64,000 bases of DNA from Acuticoccus mangrovi (GTDB taxonomy: Bacteria; Pseudomonadota; Alphaproteobacteria; Rhizobiales; Amorphaceae): positions 62,001-126,000 of the forward strand of contig NZ_JAEKJA010000009.1 of NCBI RefSeq assembly GCF_016411865.1, in the 5' to 3' direction. Positions 54,422 through 64,000 of the stretch are shown in pieces. A model generated the notes under the pieces. It had not been told where the DNA came from. It did not search any database and saw only the letters and a program-made list of their open reading frames with translations. The number at the start of each line of letters is the position of its first letter. Positions within the stretch are counted from its first letter, which is position 1. The translations under genes were made by a program, and so were the position numbers.

Positions 54422-55591
54422 CTAGAGAGGCAGATATTCGCAGGGGCTCCCTGCTTCAGCCGGCGGTGCACCAGGCGGACGCACCAGAAGAACTTCGGCC
54501 CGGGACAGAATCGAGAGCATCGAGGAATCCTGCACCTCGAAGGGGTTGATCCGCCCGTCCACTACCTGCGCGCGCATATGGTCGCGGCGGGGTCCGTTCT
54601 GCGGCACGTCGGCGCCGAGGATGCCGGCGAGCGGCTGCGGCCCCGGCGAGGCGACCCCCTGCAGCGCCTCCACCAGCGGCACCAGAAAGAGGAGGGCGCA
54701 CACCACGCTGGAGACCGGATTGCCGGGCAGGCCGAGCACCAGCGGGTCGGAGGCGAACATCAAGGGCTTGCCCGGGCGGATCGCGACGCGCCAGAAGTCG
54801 ATGGCAATGCCGAGATCGGCGAGGGCGGGGCGGACGAGGTCGTGGTCCCCCACCGACGCGCCGCCGAGGGTCACGAGAATGTCGGCGGTGCTGAGGCCGG
54901 CCCGGGCGCGGGCGACGATCTCGGACCGAATGTCTGGCGCGATGCCGAGGTCGATGGCTTCGGCGCCCGCCGCCGCGACCATCGCCGACAGGGTAGGGGT
55001 GACGGAGGCGACGATCTGGTCGGGCCCAGTCGGCTCGCCGGGCGAGACGAGCTCGTCGCCCGTCGCGAGGAAGGCGACGCGGGGACGGCGGACCACCTCG
55101 AGCCGGGCGTGGCCGCCCGCCCCGGCGAGGGCGAGATGGCGCGGCGCGAGCCGGGTTCCGGCCGGCAGCAGCGTGCCCCCCGCCTGAAAATCGAGTCCCA
55201 TCGGGCGAATGTGGGCGCCGACCTCGACGGTGTCGGTGGCGGTGAGGAGGTCGCCGTCGCGCTGCGCGTCCTCCTGGATCAACACGGTGTCGGCGCCGTC
55301 GGGCACCGGGGCGCCGGTGAAGATGCGCACCGCTTCGCCCTTGCCGAGCGCGCCGTCGTGGCGGCGTCCGGCGACGGATTCGCCGACGACCCGGAGCGGT
55401 CCGTCGGCGAGGTCGGCGGCGCGCAGGGCATAGCCGTCCATCGCCGAGGCGGCGAAAGGGGGTTGGGTGCGCAGCGCGGGCAGCGGGGCGGCGAGCGTGC
55501 GGCCCGCGGCGTCGGCGAGTGCGACCGTCTCGGTCGGCAGCGTCGCGGCGGCGGCGAACAGCCGCTCGCGGGCCTCGTCCACGCTGATCAT
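54422..55591 (-). CDS. moeA: molybdopterin molybdenumtransferase
   Basis: 389 aa. Inserts molybdate into molybdopterin. Features: [13 protein letters not shown] (about 46-58), [20 protein letters not shown], the ATGDELV block, [11 protein letters not shown] (about 238-248), and [16 protein letters not shown] (about 295-310). The ATG at 55589-55591 overlaps the stop of the trpC-moaC gene (ATGA). Together with the MoaC part upstream it forms a molybdenum-cofactor pair. Confidence 0.95.
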   Translation of the reverse strand: MISVDEARERLFAAAATLPTETVALADAAGRTLAAPLPALRTQPPFAASAMDGYALRAADLADGPLRVVGESVAGRRHDGALGKGEAVRIFTGAPVPDGADTVLIQEDAQRDGDLLTATDTVEVGAHIRPMGLDFQAGGTLLPAGTRLAPRHLALAGAGGHARLEVVRRPRVAFLATGDELVSPGEPTGPDQIVASVTPTLSAMVAAAGAEAIDLGIAPDIRSEIVARARAGLSTADILVTLGGASVGDHDLVRPALADLGIAIDFWRVAIRPGKPLMFASDPLVLGLPGNPVSSVVCALLFLVPLVEALQGVASPGPQPLAGILGADVPQNGPRRDHMRAQVVDGRINPFEVQDSSMLSILSRAEVLLVRPPGAPPAEAGSPCEYLPL

Positions 55592-56859
55592 CGTGCGGCG
55601 CGCCATTCGCCGGAGCGGCCGCCCGACTTTTCCAGGAGCCGGATCGGACCGATCTCCATCCCCCGATCGATCGCCTTCGCCATGTCGTAGAGGGTGAGGC
55701 AGGCGGCGGACACAGCGGTGAGCGCTTCCATCTCGACGCCGGTCTTGCCGGTGGTCGTGGCGCGGGCGGTGACGCGGTAGCCGGGCAGATCCGCGTCGGC
55801 GACGAGATCCACCGACACCGAATCGAGCGGCAGCGGATGGCAGAGCGGAATGATGTCCGCAGTCTTCTTCGACGCCATGATTCCCGCAATGCGCGAGACG
55901 GCGAGCACGTCGCCCTTCTTCACGTTGCCGGCCTCGATGGCGGTGAGGGTGGCGGGCGCCATTCTCACGCATCCCTCGGCCACCGCCACGCGCTGGCTGA
56001 CCGCCTTCTCACCGACGTCGACCATGCGCGCCGCACCTGCCGCGTCGAGATGGGTGAGGCCGCCGCCGAGGAGGGCGCGGGTCGCGGCGGCGACGTCGTC
56101 CTGGCGCATCAGGCTCTCGCCGACGAGGAAGGCGGCGCAGCCGGAGCGCTGCAGGCGCACCACCTCGGCGTTGGTGGCGATGCCGGACTCGGCGATGAGG
56201 AGGCGATCGGGCGGCACCAGGGGGGCGAGGCGCTCGGTGACGGCGATGTCGGTCTCGAACGTCCTGAGGTCGCGATTGTTGACGCCGATGAGGGGGGAGG
56301 GAAGGGCGAGGGCGCGCTCGAGATCGCGCTCGTCGTGGACCTCCAGGAGGGCGGCCATGCCGACGGCGCCGGCGGCCTCCACCAGCGCACGGGCGAGGCG
56401 ATCGTCGACCGCGGTCATGATGACGAGGATGCAGTCCGCCCCCCACACGCGCGCCTGCCAGACCTGCTCGGGGACGTACATGAAGTCCTTGCGCAGCACC
56501 GGCAGCGTGCAGGCCTCGCGCGCCGCCCTCAGGTACTCCGGCGCGCCCTGGAAGGAGGGACCGTCGGTGAGCACCGAAAGGCAGCTCGCGCCCCCCGCGG
56601 CGTAGGCGCGCGCGAGCGCGGGCGGGTCGAAGTCGGCGCGGATGAGGCCCTTCGACGGGCTCGCCTTCTTGATCTCGGCGATGAGGCCCGGCCGCCCTGC
56701 CGCGGCCGCCGCCCGCAGCGCGCCGACGAAATCGCGCGGCGGCGGCGCGGCGTCGGCGCGAACGCGCCAGAGGGCGGCGTCCTCGACGAGGCGCGCGTCG
56801 GCGATCTCATCGCGCTTGTAGGCCTCGATGCGGGCGAGAATGTCGGGCGGTGAGTCCAT
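55588..56859 (-). CDS. trpC-moaC: bifunctional TrpC-MoaC fusion: indole-3-glycerol phosphate synthase and cyclic pyranopterin monophosphate synthase
   Basis: 423 aa in one frame. Residues 1-266 are Trp[15 protein letters not shown] (60-73), [26 protein letters not shown] (119-126), IGVNNRDL (191-198), IAESGI (222-227). Residues 267-423 are MoaC: the normal start [22 protein letters not shown] with H341, and [11 protein letters not shown] with D392 and K395, the catalytic pair. There is no stop or start signal at the junction (about base 56060), and the two parts join with almost no linker. One catalyses ring closure in tryptophan synthesis, the other makes cPMP for molybdenum cofactor. The start ATG shares one base with the trpD stop. 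Confidence 0.9.
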   Translation of the reverse strand: MDSPPDILARIEAYKRDEIADARLVEDAALWRVRADAAPPPRDFVGALRAAAAAGRPGLIAEIKKASPSKGLIRADFDPPALARAYAAGGASCLSVLTDGPSFQGAPEYLRAAREACTLPVLRKDFMYVPEQVWQARVWGADCILVIMTAVDDRLARALVEAAGAVGMAALLEVHDERDLERALALPSPLIGVNNRDLRTFETDIAVTERLAPLVPPDRLLIAESGIATNAEVVRLQRSGCAAFLVGESLMRQDDVAAATRALLGGGLTHLDAAGAARMVDVGEKAVSQRVAVAEGCVRMAPATLTAIEAGNVKKGDVLAVSRIAGIMASKKTADIIPLCHPLPLDSVSVDLVADADLPGYRVTARATTTGKTGVEMEALTAVSAACLTLYDMAKAIDRGMEIGPIRLLEKSGGRSGEWRAAR

Positions 56860-57881
56860 CAGGGAGCAACAGCCTGGGAGACGGCGACGAGGGCGTCGAG
56901 GCGACGCTCGGCCGCCCCTTCGTCGAGAAGCTTTTGGGCGAGCACGACGCCTTCGGCAAGCCCCTCCACCTTCTCCGCGACGACGAGGGCGCCGGCGGCG
57001 TTGAGGCAGGCGATGTCGCGATAGGGTCCGGGCTTGCCGGCGAGGACGGCACGCAGGGCCGCCGCGTTGTGGGCCCCGTCGCCGCCGACGAGCGCGTCGA
57101 GCGGCACGGTGGCAAGCCCCACGTCGGCCGGGTCGACGGTGAAGGACCGCACCGTGCCGTTCTCCACCGCGGTCACGTCGGTGGGGCCGACGGTGCTCAT
57201 CTCGTCGAGCCCGCCGGCGCCGTGGACCACCCAGGCGCGGCTCGTGTCGAGCGTCGCCAGCACCTCCGCGATCGGCTCCACCCACTCGCGCGCGAAGACG
57301 CCGACGAGCTGGCGGTCGACACCGGCCGGATTGGAGAGGGGGCCGAGGAGGTTGAACACCGTGCGCGTGCCGAGCTCCACCCGCGCCGGCCCCACGTGCT
57401 TCATCGCCGCATGGTGGGCGGGGGCGAACATGAAGCCGATGCCGGCCTTCTCGATGCAGGCCGCGATGCCGATCGGCGACAGGTCGATGCGCACGCCGAG
57501 CGCCACCAGCACGTCGGCCGCGCCGGACTTCGAGGACAGGGCGCGGTTGCCGTGCTTGGCGACGGGCACGCCGGCGGCCGCCACGATGAAGGCGGCGCAG
57601 GTCGAGACGTTGTAGGTGCCCGAGGCATCGCCGCCGGTGCCGACGATGTCGATGGCGTCGGCGGGGGCCGTCACCCGCGTCATCTTGGAGCGCATCACCT
57701 CCACGGCGCCGGCGATCTCGTCGACCGTCTCGCCGCGCACGCGCATCGCCATCAACAGCCCGCCGATCTGGGCGGGGGTGGCCTCGCCCGACATCAGCAC
57801 CTCGAACGCCTCGGACGCCTCGTCGCGGCTCAGACGATCACCGGCCGCCGCCTTGGCGATGAGGGATTTCAGGCTCGCCAT
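56859..57881 (-). CDS. trpD: anthranilate phosphoribosyltransferase
   Basis: 340 aa. Transfers phosphoribose from PRPP to anthranilate in tryptophan synthesis. The glycine-rich substrate loops are clear: [17 protein letters not shown] (about 79-95), [17 protein letters not shown] (about 107-123), [17 protein letters not shown], and the [14 protein letters not shown] block. ATG 57879-57881 with GAAGG upstream. It is followed by the TrpC-MoaC fusion with a 1-base overlap. trpG and trpE are not in this window. Confidence 0.95.
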   Translation of the reverse strand: MASLKSLIAKAAAGDRLSRDEASEAFEVLMSGEATPAQIGGLLMAMRVRGETVDEIAGAVEVMRSKMTRVTAPADAIDIVGTGGDASGTYNVSTCAAFIVAAAGVPVAKHGNRALSSKSGAADVLVALGVRIDLSPIGIAACIEKAGIGFMFAPAHHAAMKHVGPARVELGTRTVFNLLGPLSNPAGVDRQLVGVFAREWVEPIAEVLATLDTSRAWVVHGAGGLDEMSTVGPTDVTAVENGTVRSFTVDPADVGLATVPLDALVGGDGAHNAAALRAVLAGKPGPYRDIACLNAAGALVVAEKVEGLAEGVVLAQKLLDEGAAERRLDALVAVSQAVAP

Positions 57882-57909
57882 CACGCGACCTTCCGCATCG
57901 TCGTCATCG

Positions 57910-59796
57910 TCAGGATCCCGCCCGGTCGAGGCCGACGATGCTGTTGATGACCGTCGGGTTCTGCGTCGCGCCGACCTCCTGCTGCCAGCCGTTGAGGAAG
58001 CCGAGGAGGAGGGCGGTGCCCATCCCGTCGTCGAGGGCACGGCGGATCTGCTGGAGATCGGCGGCCCCCTCGAAGAAGGCGGGCTCGTTCACCTCGGTCA
58101 CCTTGAGGACCACCTGGGCAAAGTCCCCCGTCATCACGAGGTCGACGTGGCCGAGCGGACCCTCGAACGCGGCGGCCGAGGCCGGCTGCGGCAGCCCTTC
58201 GGGCGGCTTACCCTGCGAGAAGGGTTCGCTCACCTGCGCCTCGGCGCCATATTCGGCGGCGACCTCTTCGACGCTCGCGCCCTCGCGCACCTTCTTCTCC
58301 GCCTCTTCGGCCACCGCCTCGATGCGCTTGGCCTTCTCCGCCTCGGTCCAGGCGAAGCGGACGTCGCCCTCGACCTTCTCGAAGGGCTGATCGGCGGCCT
58401 CCTTCACGCTGTCGACCTGTACCCAGATGGTGGCGTCGCCGTCCTCCACCGGGCTCGCGTCGTCGCCCGGCGCATCGCTGAAGGCCTCGGTGAGGACGGT
58501 CTCCTTGGCCGGGATGTCGACGGGGGCGCCGTCCTCGCCGAAGCCCTGGCGGCTGACATAGGAGATCGTCGCGACGGGCAGGTCGAACCGGTCGCCGATC
58601 TCGGCGACGCTGGCGCCGCCCGCGACGGCGTCCTCGACGTTCGCGACGAGGGTGCGCATCTGATCGTGTGCCTCCTCAAGGGCGAGCTCCTGGCGAATCT
58701 CGCCCTCCACCTCCTCGAACGGGCGCTTTTGCGCCGGCACGATCTCGCTGACGCGCACGAGCACCGGGCCGAAGCGTCCGTCGACGGCGGCCGCACCCTT
58801 CACGTCGAGCGAGAAGGCGGCGTCGGCGACGGCGGGGTCGACGAGGGCGGAGCGCTCCACGAGGCCGAGATCGACGTCGGCGAACTTGCGGTCGAGCTCG
58901 GAGAGGATCGCGGCGAAGGCGACGCCATCGTTGAGTGCGGCGGCGGCCTTCTCGGCGAGCGCCTTGTCGCTGAGCACGATCTGCTGGACATGGCGGCGCT
59001 CTCCGGTGCCGTAGGCGCCCGACGCCTCGTAGGCGCGGCGCACGGCGTCGGCGCTCACCTCGGCGGGCTTGGCAAGGGCCTCCGGGCTCAGCGTGACGGT
59101 GGAGAAGCTGCGCCGCTCCGGCGAGCGAAACTCGGCCTGATGCTCGTCGTAGAACGCTTTCAGCGTGTCCTCGTCGGGGTCGGGGATCGCGTCGATCATC
59201 GAGTCGTCGACGGTGAACCAGGTCACCCGGCGGGTCTGGTTGGCGTAGCGGTTGAACGCCTCGAGGTAGGGCGTCGGCGCGGTGACGCCGCCGACGACGC
59301 CGTTCACCCACATCTCCTGCGCCGCGGCGTCGCGCTGCAGCTCGATGAAGTCGGCCTCGTTGTAGCCGTTCTCGGCCATCAGGCGGTTGAAGCGGGCGCG
59401 GCTGAAATTGCCGTCGGGGCCGGCGAAGGCCCTGTTCTCGCGGATGCGGCTCGCGAGCGTGTCGTCGCCGAGGTCGACGCCGAGGGCGTGGGCCGCGTCG
59501 ACCTGCAGCGCTTCGGAGACGAGGCTGTTCAGCACCTGCTGCGGTAGGCCGATCGCCTGCGCCTGGCTCGGGGTGATCGGGCTGCCGAGCTGCTGCGATA
59601 GCCGGTTCGCCTGCGCCTGATAGACGCGGGCGAAGTCCTGCGCGCTCACCGGCGTGCTGCCGACGCGGGCGACCTCGGTCGGGTTGACCTGGTTGACGAA
59701 GCCGGAAATGCCCCACACGGCGAAGGAGAGGACGAGGATGATGATGAGGATCTTCGCGAAGATCCCTTTCGATCCGCGCCGGAGTGCGTTGAGCAT
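57910..59796 (-). CDS. peptidylprolyl isomerase / SurA-type periplasmic chaperone (PpiD-like)
   Basis: 628 aa. One N-terminal membrane helix (about 14-34, [16 protein letters not shown]) anchors it to the inner membrane; the rest is periplasmic. The N-terminal SurA-like chaperone region (40-190) is followed by a parvulin-like domain (about 240-360), which lacks some usual catalytic residues, and a long acidic C-terminal part. It assists folding of exported proteins. Start ATG 59794-59796, divergent from tpiA; it precedes trpD by 28 bases. Confidence 0.88.
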   Translation of the reverse strand: MLNALRRGSKGIFAKILIIILVLSFAVWGISGFVNQVNPTEVARVGSTPVSAQDFARVYQAQANRLSQQLGSPITPSQAQAIGLPQQVLNSLVSEALQVDAAHALGVDLGDDTLASRIRENRAFAGPDGNFSRARFNRLMAENGYNEADFIELQRDAAAQEMWVNGVVGGVTAPTPYLEAFNRYANQTRRVTWFTVDDSMIDAIPDPDEDTLKAFYDEHQAEFRSPERRSFSTVTLSPEALAKPAEVSADAVRRAYEASGAYGTGERRHVQQIVLSDKALAEKAAAALNDGVAFAAILSELDRKFADVDLGLVERSALVDPAVADAAFSLDVKGAAAVDGRFGPVLVRVSEIVPAQKRPFEEVEGEIRQELALEEAHDQMRTLVANVEDAVAGGASVAEIGDRFDLPVATISYVSRQGFGEDGAPVDIPAKETVLTEAFSDAPGDDASPVEDGDATIWVQVDSVKEAADQPFEKVEGDVRFAWTEAEKAKRIEAVAEEAEKKVREGASVEEVAAEYGAEAQVSEPFSQGKPPEGLPQPASAAAFEGPLGHVDLVMTGDFAQVVLKVTEVNEPAFFEGAADLQQIRRALDDGMGTALLLGFLNGWQQEVGATQNPTVINSIVGLDRAGS

Positions 59797-59906
59797 AATG
59801 AACTGGGCTTTGCTGTGGTTGTTCGGCGAACCCGCTGTTCCGCAGGCACGGCGATGATAAGAAGGGCAAAGAGTGCCCGCAAGGCACGCAAGGGAAAGGG
59901 CACGGG

Positions 59907-60647
59907 ATGCTAATCGCTGGCAACTGGAAAATGAATGGCGACCCGTCCTCGATGGACGAATTCGGCCGCATGATCGCCAGGGCGCCGGAGGCGACGGCTC
60001 GTGGGGTGGACCTGATCGTCTGCCCCCCGGCCATCTTGATCGCGAAGTTCGTCGACCGGGCGACGGTGTCGAAGATCGGGATCGGCGGCCAGGACTGCCA
60101 CGCCGAGCCGAAAGGGGCGCACACCGGCGACATCTCCGCCGAAATGCTGGCCGCCTGCGGGGCGACGGCGGTGATCGTCGGCCACTCCGAGCGCCGCACC
60201 GACCACGGCGAGACCGACGAGATGGTCGGCAAGAAGGCGCTCGCGGCGCAGCGGGCGGGCCTCACCGCCATCGTGTGCGTCGGCGAGACCGAGGCCGAGC
60301 GTGACGCCGGCGAGGCGGAGGCGGTGGTGGGCCGCCAGCTCGCGGGCTCGCTGCCCGAAGGGCTCGACCCGGCGCGACTCGTGGTCGCTTACGAGCCGGT
60401 CTGGGCGATCGGCACCGGCCGCACCCCCTCGCTCGACGACATCGCGGCGATGCACGCCTTCATCCGCGCGACGCTCACGGCCCGCTTCCCGGAGACGCCC
60501 GTGCAAATCCTCTATGGCGGGTCGGTAAAACCCTCCAATGCCGCCGAGATCCTCGCGGTGGAGAATGTCGACGGGGCCCTCGTGGGCGGCGCCAGCCTCA
60601 AGGCCGACGACTATCTCGGCATCGCCCTCGCGGCGCCCGCCGCCTGA
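59907..60647 (+). CDS. tpiA: triosephosphate isomerase
   Basis: 246 aa (beta/alpha)8 barrel. Interconverts dihydroxyacetone phosphate and glyceraldehyde-3-phosphate. Catalytic K8 (GNWKMNG), H93 (VGHSERR) and E163 ([11 protein letters not shown]), with the GGSVKPSNA phosphate loop. Starts at ATG 59907. Its last 37 bases overlap the convergent ceramidase-type gene. Confidence 0.96.
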   Translation: MLIAGNWKMNGDPSSMDEFGRMIARAPEATARGVDLIVCPPAILIAKFVDRATVSKIGIGGQDCHAEPKGAHTGDISAEMLAACGATAVIVGHSERRTDHGETDEMVGKKALAAQRAGLTAIVCVGETEAERDAGEAEAVVGRQLAGSLPEGLDPARLVVAYEPVWAIGTGRTPSLDDIAAMHAFIRATLTARFPETPVQILYGGSVKPSNAAEILAVENVDGALVGGASLKADDYLGIALAAPAA

Positions 60648-61300
60648 GGCCTTCCGAACCGCACCATCGCGATCAGCAGATAGCCGAGCAGCAACCCGTT
60701 CAGCGTGTGCCACAGGAAGTGGGTGCCGATGGGGAGCGCTGCGCATACCGCCATGTCGACGGTGCGGAAGGTGAGCGAGACGGCGAAGATCGCCGCGGCG
60801 ACGATCAGCGCGCCACCCGGTCCGCGTCGCCCCGAAAGGACGAGGGCGACGCCGACCAGGAGGAGGGCGGCGAGCGGCGGCAAATAGCCTTCCGAGCCGT
60901 TGAGCGAGACGCCCGCCCGGTCGAGGAGGGCGCCGCCGGCGACCGAGAAGACGATGAACCCCACCGTCGCCGCGCCGGCGGCCCACCAGGCGATCCCCAC
61001 GAAGCGCCGCATCGCGAGTGCGAAATAGGTGAGGATGAAGAGCTGGATCGGCACGATGTCGGCGAACGCCGCCCACCGCGTCGCCACGGTGTGGAACAGG
61101 AAGGAGCCCACACCGACGGCGAGGGTGATCGCGACGAGCACGGCGAGCGGCCAGTCGAGCGATCTGCGCCGCAGAGCCACACGCAGCGCCACGAGGGCCG
61201 CCACCACGAAGGCGGCGTTGGTGACGGCGTTGAGCGGCTCGGCCCAGAACTCGGGGCCCAGCCGCTCGCAGTAGTTGTCGATGGCGGCGTTCCAGTCCAC
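60611..61300 (-). CDS. CREST family membrane hydrolase (alkaline ceramidase-like)
   Basis: 229 aa, about seven membrane helices. Zinc-site motifs of the family are all present: S66-x3-H70 (GSFLFHTVA), D81 (AFADIVP) and H194-x3-H198 (THFLWHTLN). The N-terminus [17 protein letters not shown] resembles the Ca2+ site of alkaline ceramidases. The start is GTG at 61298-61300, with GGAGG (61306-61310) 5 bases before it. The family cleaves amide bonds of ceramides, but bacterial members may act on other lipids. The 3' end overlaps tpiA by 37 bases. Confidence 0.82.
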   Translation of the reverse strand: MDWNAAIDNYCERLGPEFWAEPLNAVTNAAFVVAALVALRVALRRRSLDWPLAVLVAITLAVGVGSFLFHTVATRWAAFADIVPIQLFILTYFALAMRRFVGIAWWAAGAATVGFIVFSVAGGALLDRAGVSLNGSEGYLPPLAALLLVGVALVLSGRRGPGGALIVAAAIFAVSLTFRTVDMAVCAALPIGTHFLWHTLNGLLLGYLLIAMVRFGRPQAAGAARAMPR

Positions 61301-61361
61301 GGCGTCCTCCGCGAGCGGTCCCCGAGCCGGCCGGGACGGTCCGAAGGGTGGTCTCTGTGGC

Positions 61362-61976
61362 TCAGTCGGTCCGCCCGGCGAGGCTATCGTCGATCGACCG
61401 CGCCCGCACATAGGCCGGGCGCGCCGTCATCCGCGCGATCATCTCGGTGAAGGCGGGGCGGGGCTCCACGATCTTCATCAAGATCCCGAAGGTGATCTGG
61501 GCGCCGAGATAGAGGTCGGCGGCGGTGAAGTGGTCGCCGGCGAGATAGGGCCCGTCGGACAGCGCCCGTTCCACCACATCGAGCGTCCGGTCGACCGTGC
61601 CGTAGCCGAGCATCCGCTCCTTGTCCGGCTGCTCCTGATGGAGGGCGCGGGCGGTGACGGCGGCCTCCAGCGGCCCGGCCGCGAAGAACAGCCAGCGATA
61701 ATAGGCGCCCCGCTCGCCCGGAGGCGGCGCGAGGCCGGCGTCGGGAAAGGCGTCGGCGAGGTAGGCGCAGATCGCGGCCAACTCCGTCACCACCGTGTCG
61801 TGATGGCGCAGGGCCGGCACCTTGCCCATCGGGTTCACCGCCAAATATTCCGGTGCCTTCATCGTCGTGTCATAGTCGAGCACGACGGTCGAATAGTCGG
61901 CGCCGATTTCCTCAAGCATCCAGCGGGCGGTGCGCCCGCGCGAGAGGGGATTCGTGTAGAGGATCAGATCGCCCAT
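61362..61976 (-). CDS. glutathione S-transferase family protein
   Basis: 204 aa. N-terminal thioredoxin-like domain (1-80) with LYTNPLSRGRTARWMLEE, where the Ser usual at the active site is S12, and MGKVPALRHHDTVVTELAAI (GSH-binding). C-terminal helical domain follows (about 85-200). It conjugates glutathione to electrophiles or reduces them; class (beta/other) not certain. Start ATG 61974-61976. The ceramidase-type gene lies 61 bases downstream on the same strand. Confidence 0.9.
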   Translation of the reverse strand: MGDLILYTNPLSRGRTARWMLEEIGADYSTVVLDYDTTMKAPEYLAVNPMGKVPALRHHDTVVTELAAICAYLADAFPDAGLAPPPGERGAYYRWLFFAAGPLEAAVTARALHQEQPDKERMLGYGTVDRTLDVVERALSDGPYLAGDHFTAADLYLGAQITFGILMKIVEPRPAFTEMIARMTARPAYVRARSIDDSLAGRTD

Positions 61977-62116
61977 CGCGCGGCTCCTTCGGCGTCACAA
62001 TGGCGCGAATCTAATGCGTCGAGCACCGGTCGGCGAGATTCATTGTGCCGCATCGGTTCCATATCTGGCACGGGCTGCTAAATCATAGGCTATCTCAACA
62101 GGACAAGGAGCACACG

Positions 62117-63130
62117 GTGGCGCTTGCGACCAAGGCAGACGAAATTTCCGAAATCGCTTTCGGCTTCATGGGGTCCAAGGCCCTCTTCGCCGCACTTCAG
62201 CTCGAGGTGTTCAGCCACCTCTCCAAGGGGCCGCAGACCGCGGCCGAGGTGGCCGAAGCCGCTGGCGTTCACGAGGATCGGATGCTCACGCTGCTGACGG
62301 CGCTCGCGGGCCTCGGCCTCGTCGCCTCCGAAGACGGCAAGTGGGTCAATGCGCCGGCCTCCGACGCCTTTCTGGTGAAGGGCGCGAAGTACGACTTCGG
62401 CGACTATCTGCGCCTCCAGGTGGGTCGCCAGATGTACGGCCTGCTCGATCAGATCGAGGGCGCCCTCACCAACGACCTGCCGGAAGAGGCGACCGCCTCC
62501 TACGCCGACTGGTTCTCCGATCCCAAGGAAGCCCGTCTCTATTCGGAGAGCCAGCACGCGGGCTCGCTCGGCCCGGCGCGCCAGCTCGTCAAGGGGCTCG
62601 ACCTCTCGAAGGCGAAGACGATGCTCGACGTCGGCGGCGGCACCGGCGCCTTCGCCATCACCTTGTGCAAGGCCTTCCCGAACCTCACGGCGACCATCGT
62701 GGAGTTCCCCAACGTCGCCGCCATCGGCCGCGAGTATGTGGGCAAGGCGGGCCTTTCGGACCGCATCAAGTATGTGGAAGGCGACGGGCGGGAGGACATC
62801 TGGCCGAAGAACCAGGACGTTCTGTTGATGTCCTACCTCTTCTCCGGCATTCCGGGTGACGCCCACGAGCCGCTGATCGCCCGTGCCTTCGACCACCTCG
62901 CGCCCGGCGGCCGCTACCTCATCCACGACTTCATCGTGGATGCGGACCGCACCGGCCCCAAGCTCGCCGCCCTCTGGCAGCTCCAGCACACCGCCTTCAC
63001 GCCGGAGGCGCGCTCGCTCGACACGGCCTGGCTCGCCGACGCGCTGGAGCGGGCCGGCTTCGAGAACGTCTCGGTGGACACGATGATCCCGGAGATGACG
63101 ATGCTGGCGCAGGCGACGAAGCCCGCGTGA
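62117..63130 (+). CDS. SAM-dependent O-methyltransferase family protein
   Basis: 337 aa. N-terminal dimerisation/winged-helix domain (5-85: ALFAALQLEVFSHLSKGPQTAAEVAEAAGV), then the class I Rossmann fold with the SAM motif D171-VGGGTG-177 and later LIHDFIVD. The domain order is that of plant-type and carotenoid (CrtF-like) O-methyltransferases. The GTG at 62117 is fixed by AAGGAG (62105-62110) 6 bases before it. Acceptor unknown. It ends 6 bases before a perfect hairpin. Confidence 0.87.
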   Translation: MALATKADEISEIAFGFMGSKALFAALQLEVFSHLSKGPQTAAEVAEAAGVHEDRMLTLLTALAGLGLVASEDGKWVNAPASDAFLVKGAKYDFGDYLRLQVGRQMYGLLDQIEGALTNDLPEEATASYADWFSDPKEARLYSESQHAGSLGPARQLVKGLDLSKAKTMLDVGGGTGAFAITLCKAFPNLTATIVEFPNVAAIGREYVGKAGLSDRIKYVEGDGREDIWPKNQDVLLMSYLFSGIPGDAHEPLIARAFDHLAPGGRYLIHDFIVDADRTGPKLAALWQLQHTAFTPEARSLDTAWLADALERAGFENVSVDTMIPEMTMLAQATKPA

Positions 63131-63136
63131 CGCTCG

Positions 63137-63164
63137 GCGGGCGCCGCCCTGTGGCGGCGCCCGC
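63137..63164. terminator. 12-bp perfect hairpin between convergent methyltransferase and permease genes
   Basis: GCGGGCGCCGCC (63137-63148) pairs perfectly with GGCGGCGCCCGC (63153-63164) around a 4-base loop. It fills the 36-base gap between convergent stops; no T tract, but stable and well placed for both transcripts. Confidence 0.65.
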
Positions 63165-63166
63165 AC

Positions 63167-64000
63167 TCAGCCGGCCTGCGGCACCTCCGCCGTGCCGTAC
63201 TCTTCGGCTTCGAGCACCTTTTCCTCGGCGATGAAGCGCTCGTAGTCCTCCCGCGGCAGCCGATCGCGCACCGCCATCACGAAGACGGCGAGGGAGAGGA
63301 CGGCGACGATCACGCTGTCGAACGGATGGGGCACAATGCCGTAGCCGCCGCCGTAGCCCCCCATCAGCGACATCACCGTCAGCCCGACGAGGTAGGGCGC
63401 GAGCCACAGCGCGCCGCGCGGGGAGAGGTCTTCGCGTCCGCCGATCGCAAGGCGCAGCCCGAAGAGGGCGAGGCCGACGACGAGGAGCAGGAGTAACCGC
63501 CAGATGGTGTCCCAGCCCGACCAGTAGATCATCAAGGTGGCGACGGCGAAGCCCAGCGCGCCGAGGATCGGCGCGGCGGGGAGGCGGAAGGAGCGCTCGG
63601 CGGCGGGGTCGAGCGCGCGCAGCGACACCACCACCACCGGCCCCGCCACGAAGGAGAGGACGATCGCCGCCCCGTTGAGCGCCACGATCTCGGCGAACGG
63701 AATGCTCACGAGCAGGACCAGCGCCACCACGTAGTTGAGGAGCAGCGCCCAGAGCGGCACGCCGTAGGCGTTGAGCCTCGCGATGATGCCGGGAAAGACG
63801 CCGTTGTTGGCGATCGCCATGGCGAGGCGGCCGTTGGAGCCGACGGCGACGAGGGCGCCGCCGATGGGCGAGATCACCGCGGCGGCATTGAGCAGGCTGA
63901 CGAGCCACAGGAGGCCGACGGCGGTGGCGAGGGCACCAAGCGGTCCCAGCGTGTGGGCCGATTCCACCGCCGCCCAGCCCGCCTCGAGCTGCGCCGGGTC
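63167..64000 (-). CDS. APC family amino-acid permease, 5' part missing
   Basis: The frame is open through base 64000, so the N-terminal part lies outside the window. About 278 residues are present, with seven or so hydrophobic segments. Family patterns: SPIGGALVAVGSNGRLAMAIANNGVFPGIIARLN, then helices with NYVVALVLLVSIPFAEIVALNGAAIVLSFVAGP and a C-terminal polar tail (EDYERFIAEEKVLEAEEYG). It moves an amino acid or amine across the inner membrane; substrate unknown. Confidence 0.85.
   Translation of the reverse strand, partial: DPAQLEAGWAAVESAHTLGPLGALATAVGLLWLVSLLNAAAVISPIGGALVAVGSNGRLAMAIANNGVFPGIIARLNAYGVPLWALLLNYVVALVLLVSIPFAEIVALNGAAIVLSFVAGPVVVVSLRALDPAAERSFRLPAAPILGALGFAVATLMIYWSGWDTIWRLLLLLVVGLALFGLRLAIGGREDLSPRGALWLAPYLVGLTVMSLMGGYGGGYGIVPHPFDSVIVAVLSLAVFVMAVRDRLPREDYERFIAEEKVLEAEEYGTAEVPQAG

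Noticed and set aside
56000-56100. Possible separate moaC gene starting at the internal ATG (MVDVGEK)
   Set aside because: It would lose the conserved [10 protein letters not shown] start of MoaC, and I see no Shine-Dalgarno before it; the continuous frame is simpler.

Overview
The window is about 64 kb of GC-rich alphaproteobacterial chromosome, most likely from the order Hyphomicrobiales (Rhizobiales). The evidence is the core gene order: clpS-clpA; bamE / cbp3-yceD-plsX-fabH-ihfA-merR; and lexA-moeA-moaC-trpC-trpD-ppiD opposite tpiA. The lexA promoter also carries an alphaproteobacterial SOS box (GTTC-N7-GTTC). I cannot name a genus. I see no rRNA, tRNA, CRISPR array, insertion sequence or prophage. 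Genus-level placement, exact starts and substrate assignments are inferences from sequence reading alone.

Layout. 1-5.7 kb: end of kdsA, then a minus-strand TRAP transporter (dctPQM) with a PAPS-type sulfotransferase behind it, then hemH and a RidA-family gene. 5.8-10.5 kb: two divergent PLP transaminases, one fold-type IV of the (R)-amine transaminase kind and one class III, followed by a hydroxyacid dehydrogenase coupled to an AbrB-type membrane protein. 11.2-18.1 kb: a LysR regulator divergent from an acyl-CoA dehydrogenase/ADP-forming acyl-CoA ligase pair, a GT92-like glycosyltransferase, a VWA protein and a membrane J-domain protein. 18.2-24.3 kb: D,D-carboxypeptidase, clpS-clpA with an intrinsic terminator, and a small protein made almost only of RTX repeats.

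24.4-31.0 kb is a minus-strand catabolic unit. It holds a GntR regulator, a ferredoxin-NAD reductase, a Rieske oxygenase with a bridging Glu of the quaternary-amine demethylase type, a second hydroxyacid dehydrogenase and an amino-acid-type ABC importer. A perfect inverted repeat sits in the promoter. 31.3-32.2 kb is an isolated, AT-richer sulfotransferase-like gene that looks acquired.

32.3-48.5 kb holds two complete oligopeptide-type ABC importers transcribed away from each other. Between them lie an M20 amidohydrolase, a LysR regulator and a GMC oxidoreductase, and a DUF1028 gene is embedded in the second importer operon. 48.6-60.6 kb is the housekeeping block, in which trpC and moaC are one continuous reading frame, a TrpC-MoaC fusion. 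60.6-64 kb has a bacterial CREST/ceramidase-type membrane hydrolase, a GST, an O-methyltransferase-type enzyme and the end of an APC permease.

The points most worth following up are the TrpC-MoaC fusion, the Rieske/reductase/ABC operon and its operator, the double peptide-importer locus, the RTX-only protein, and the foreign-looking sulfotransferase gene.
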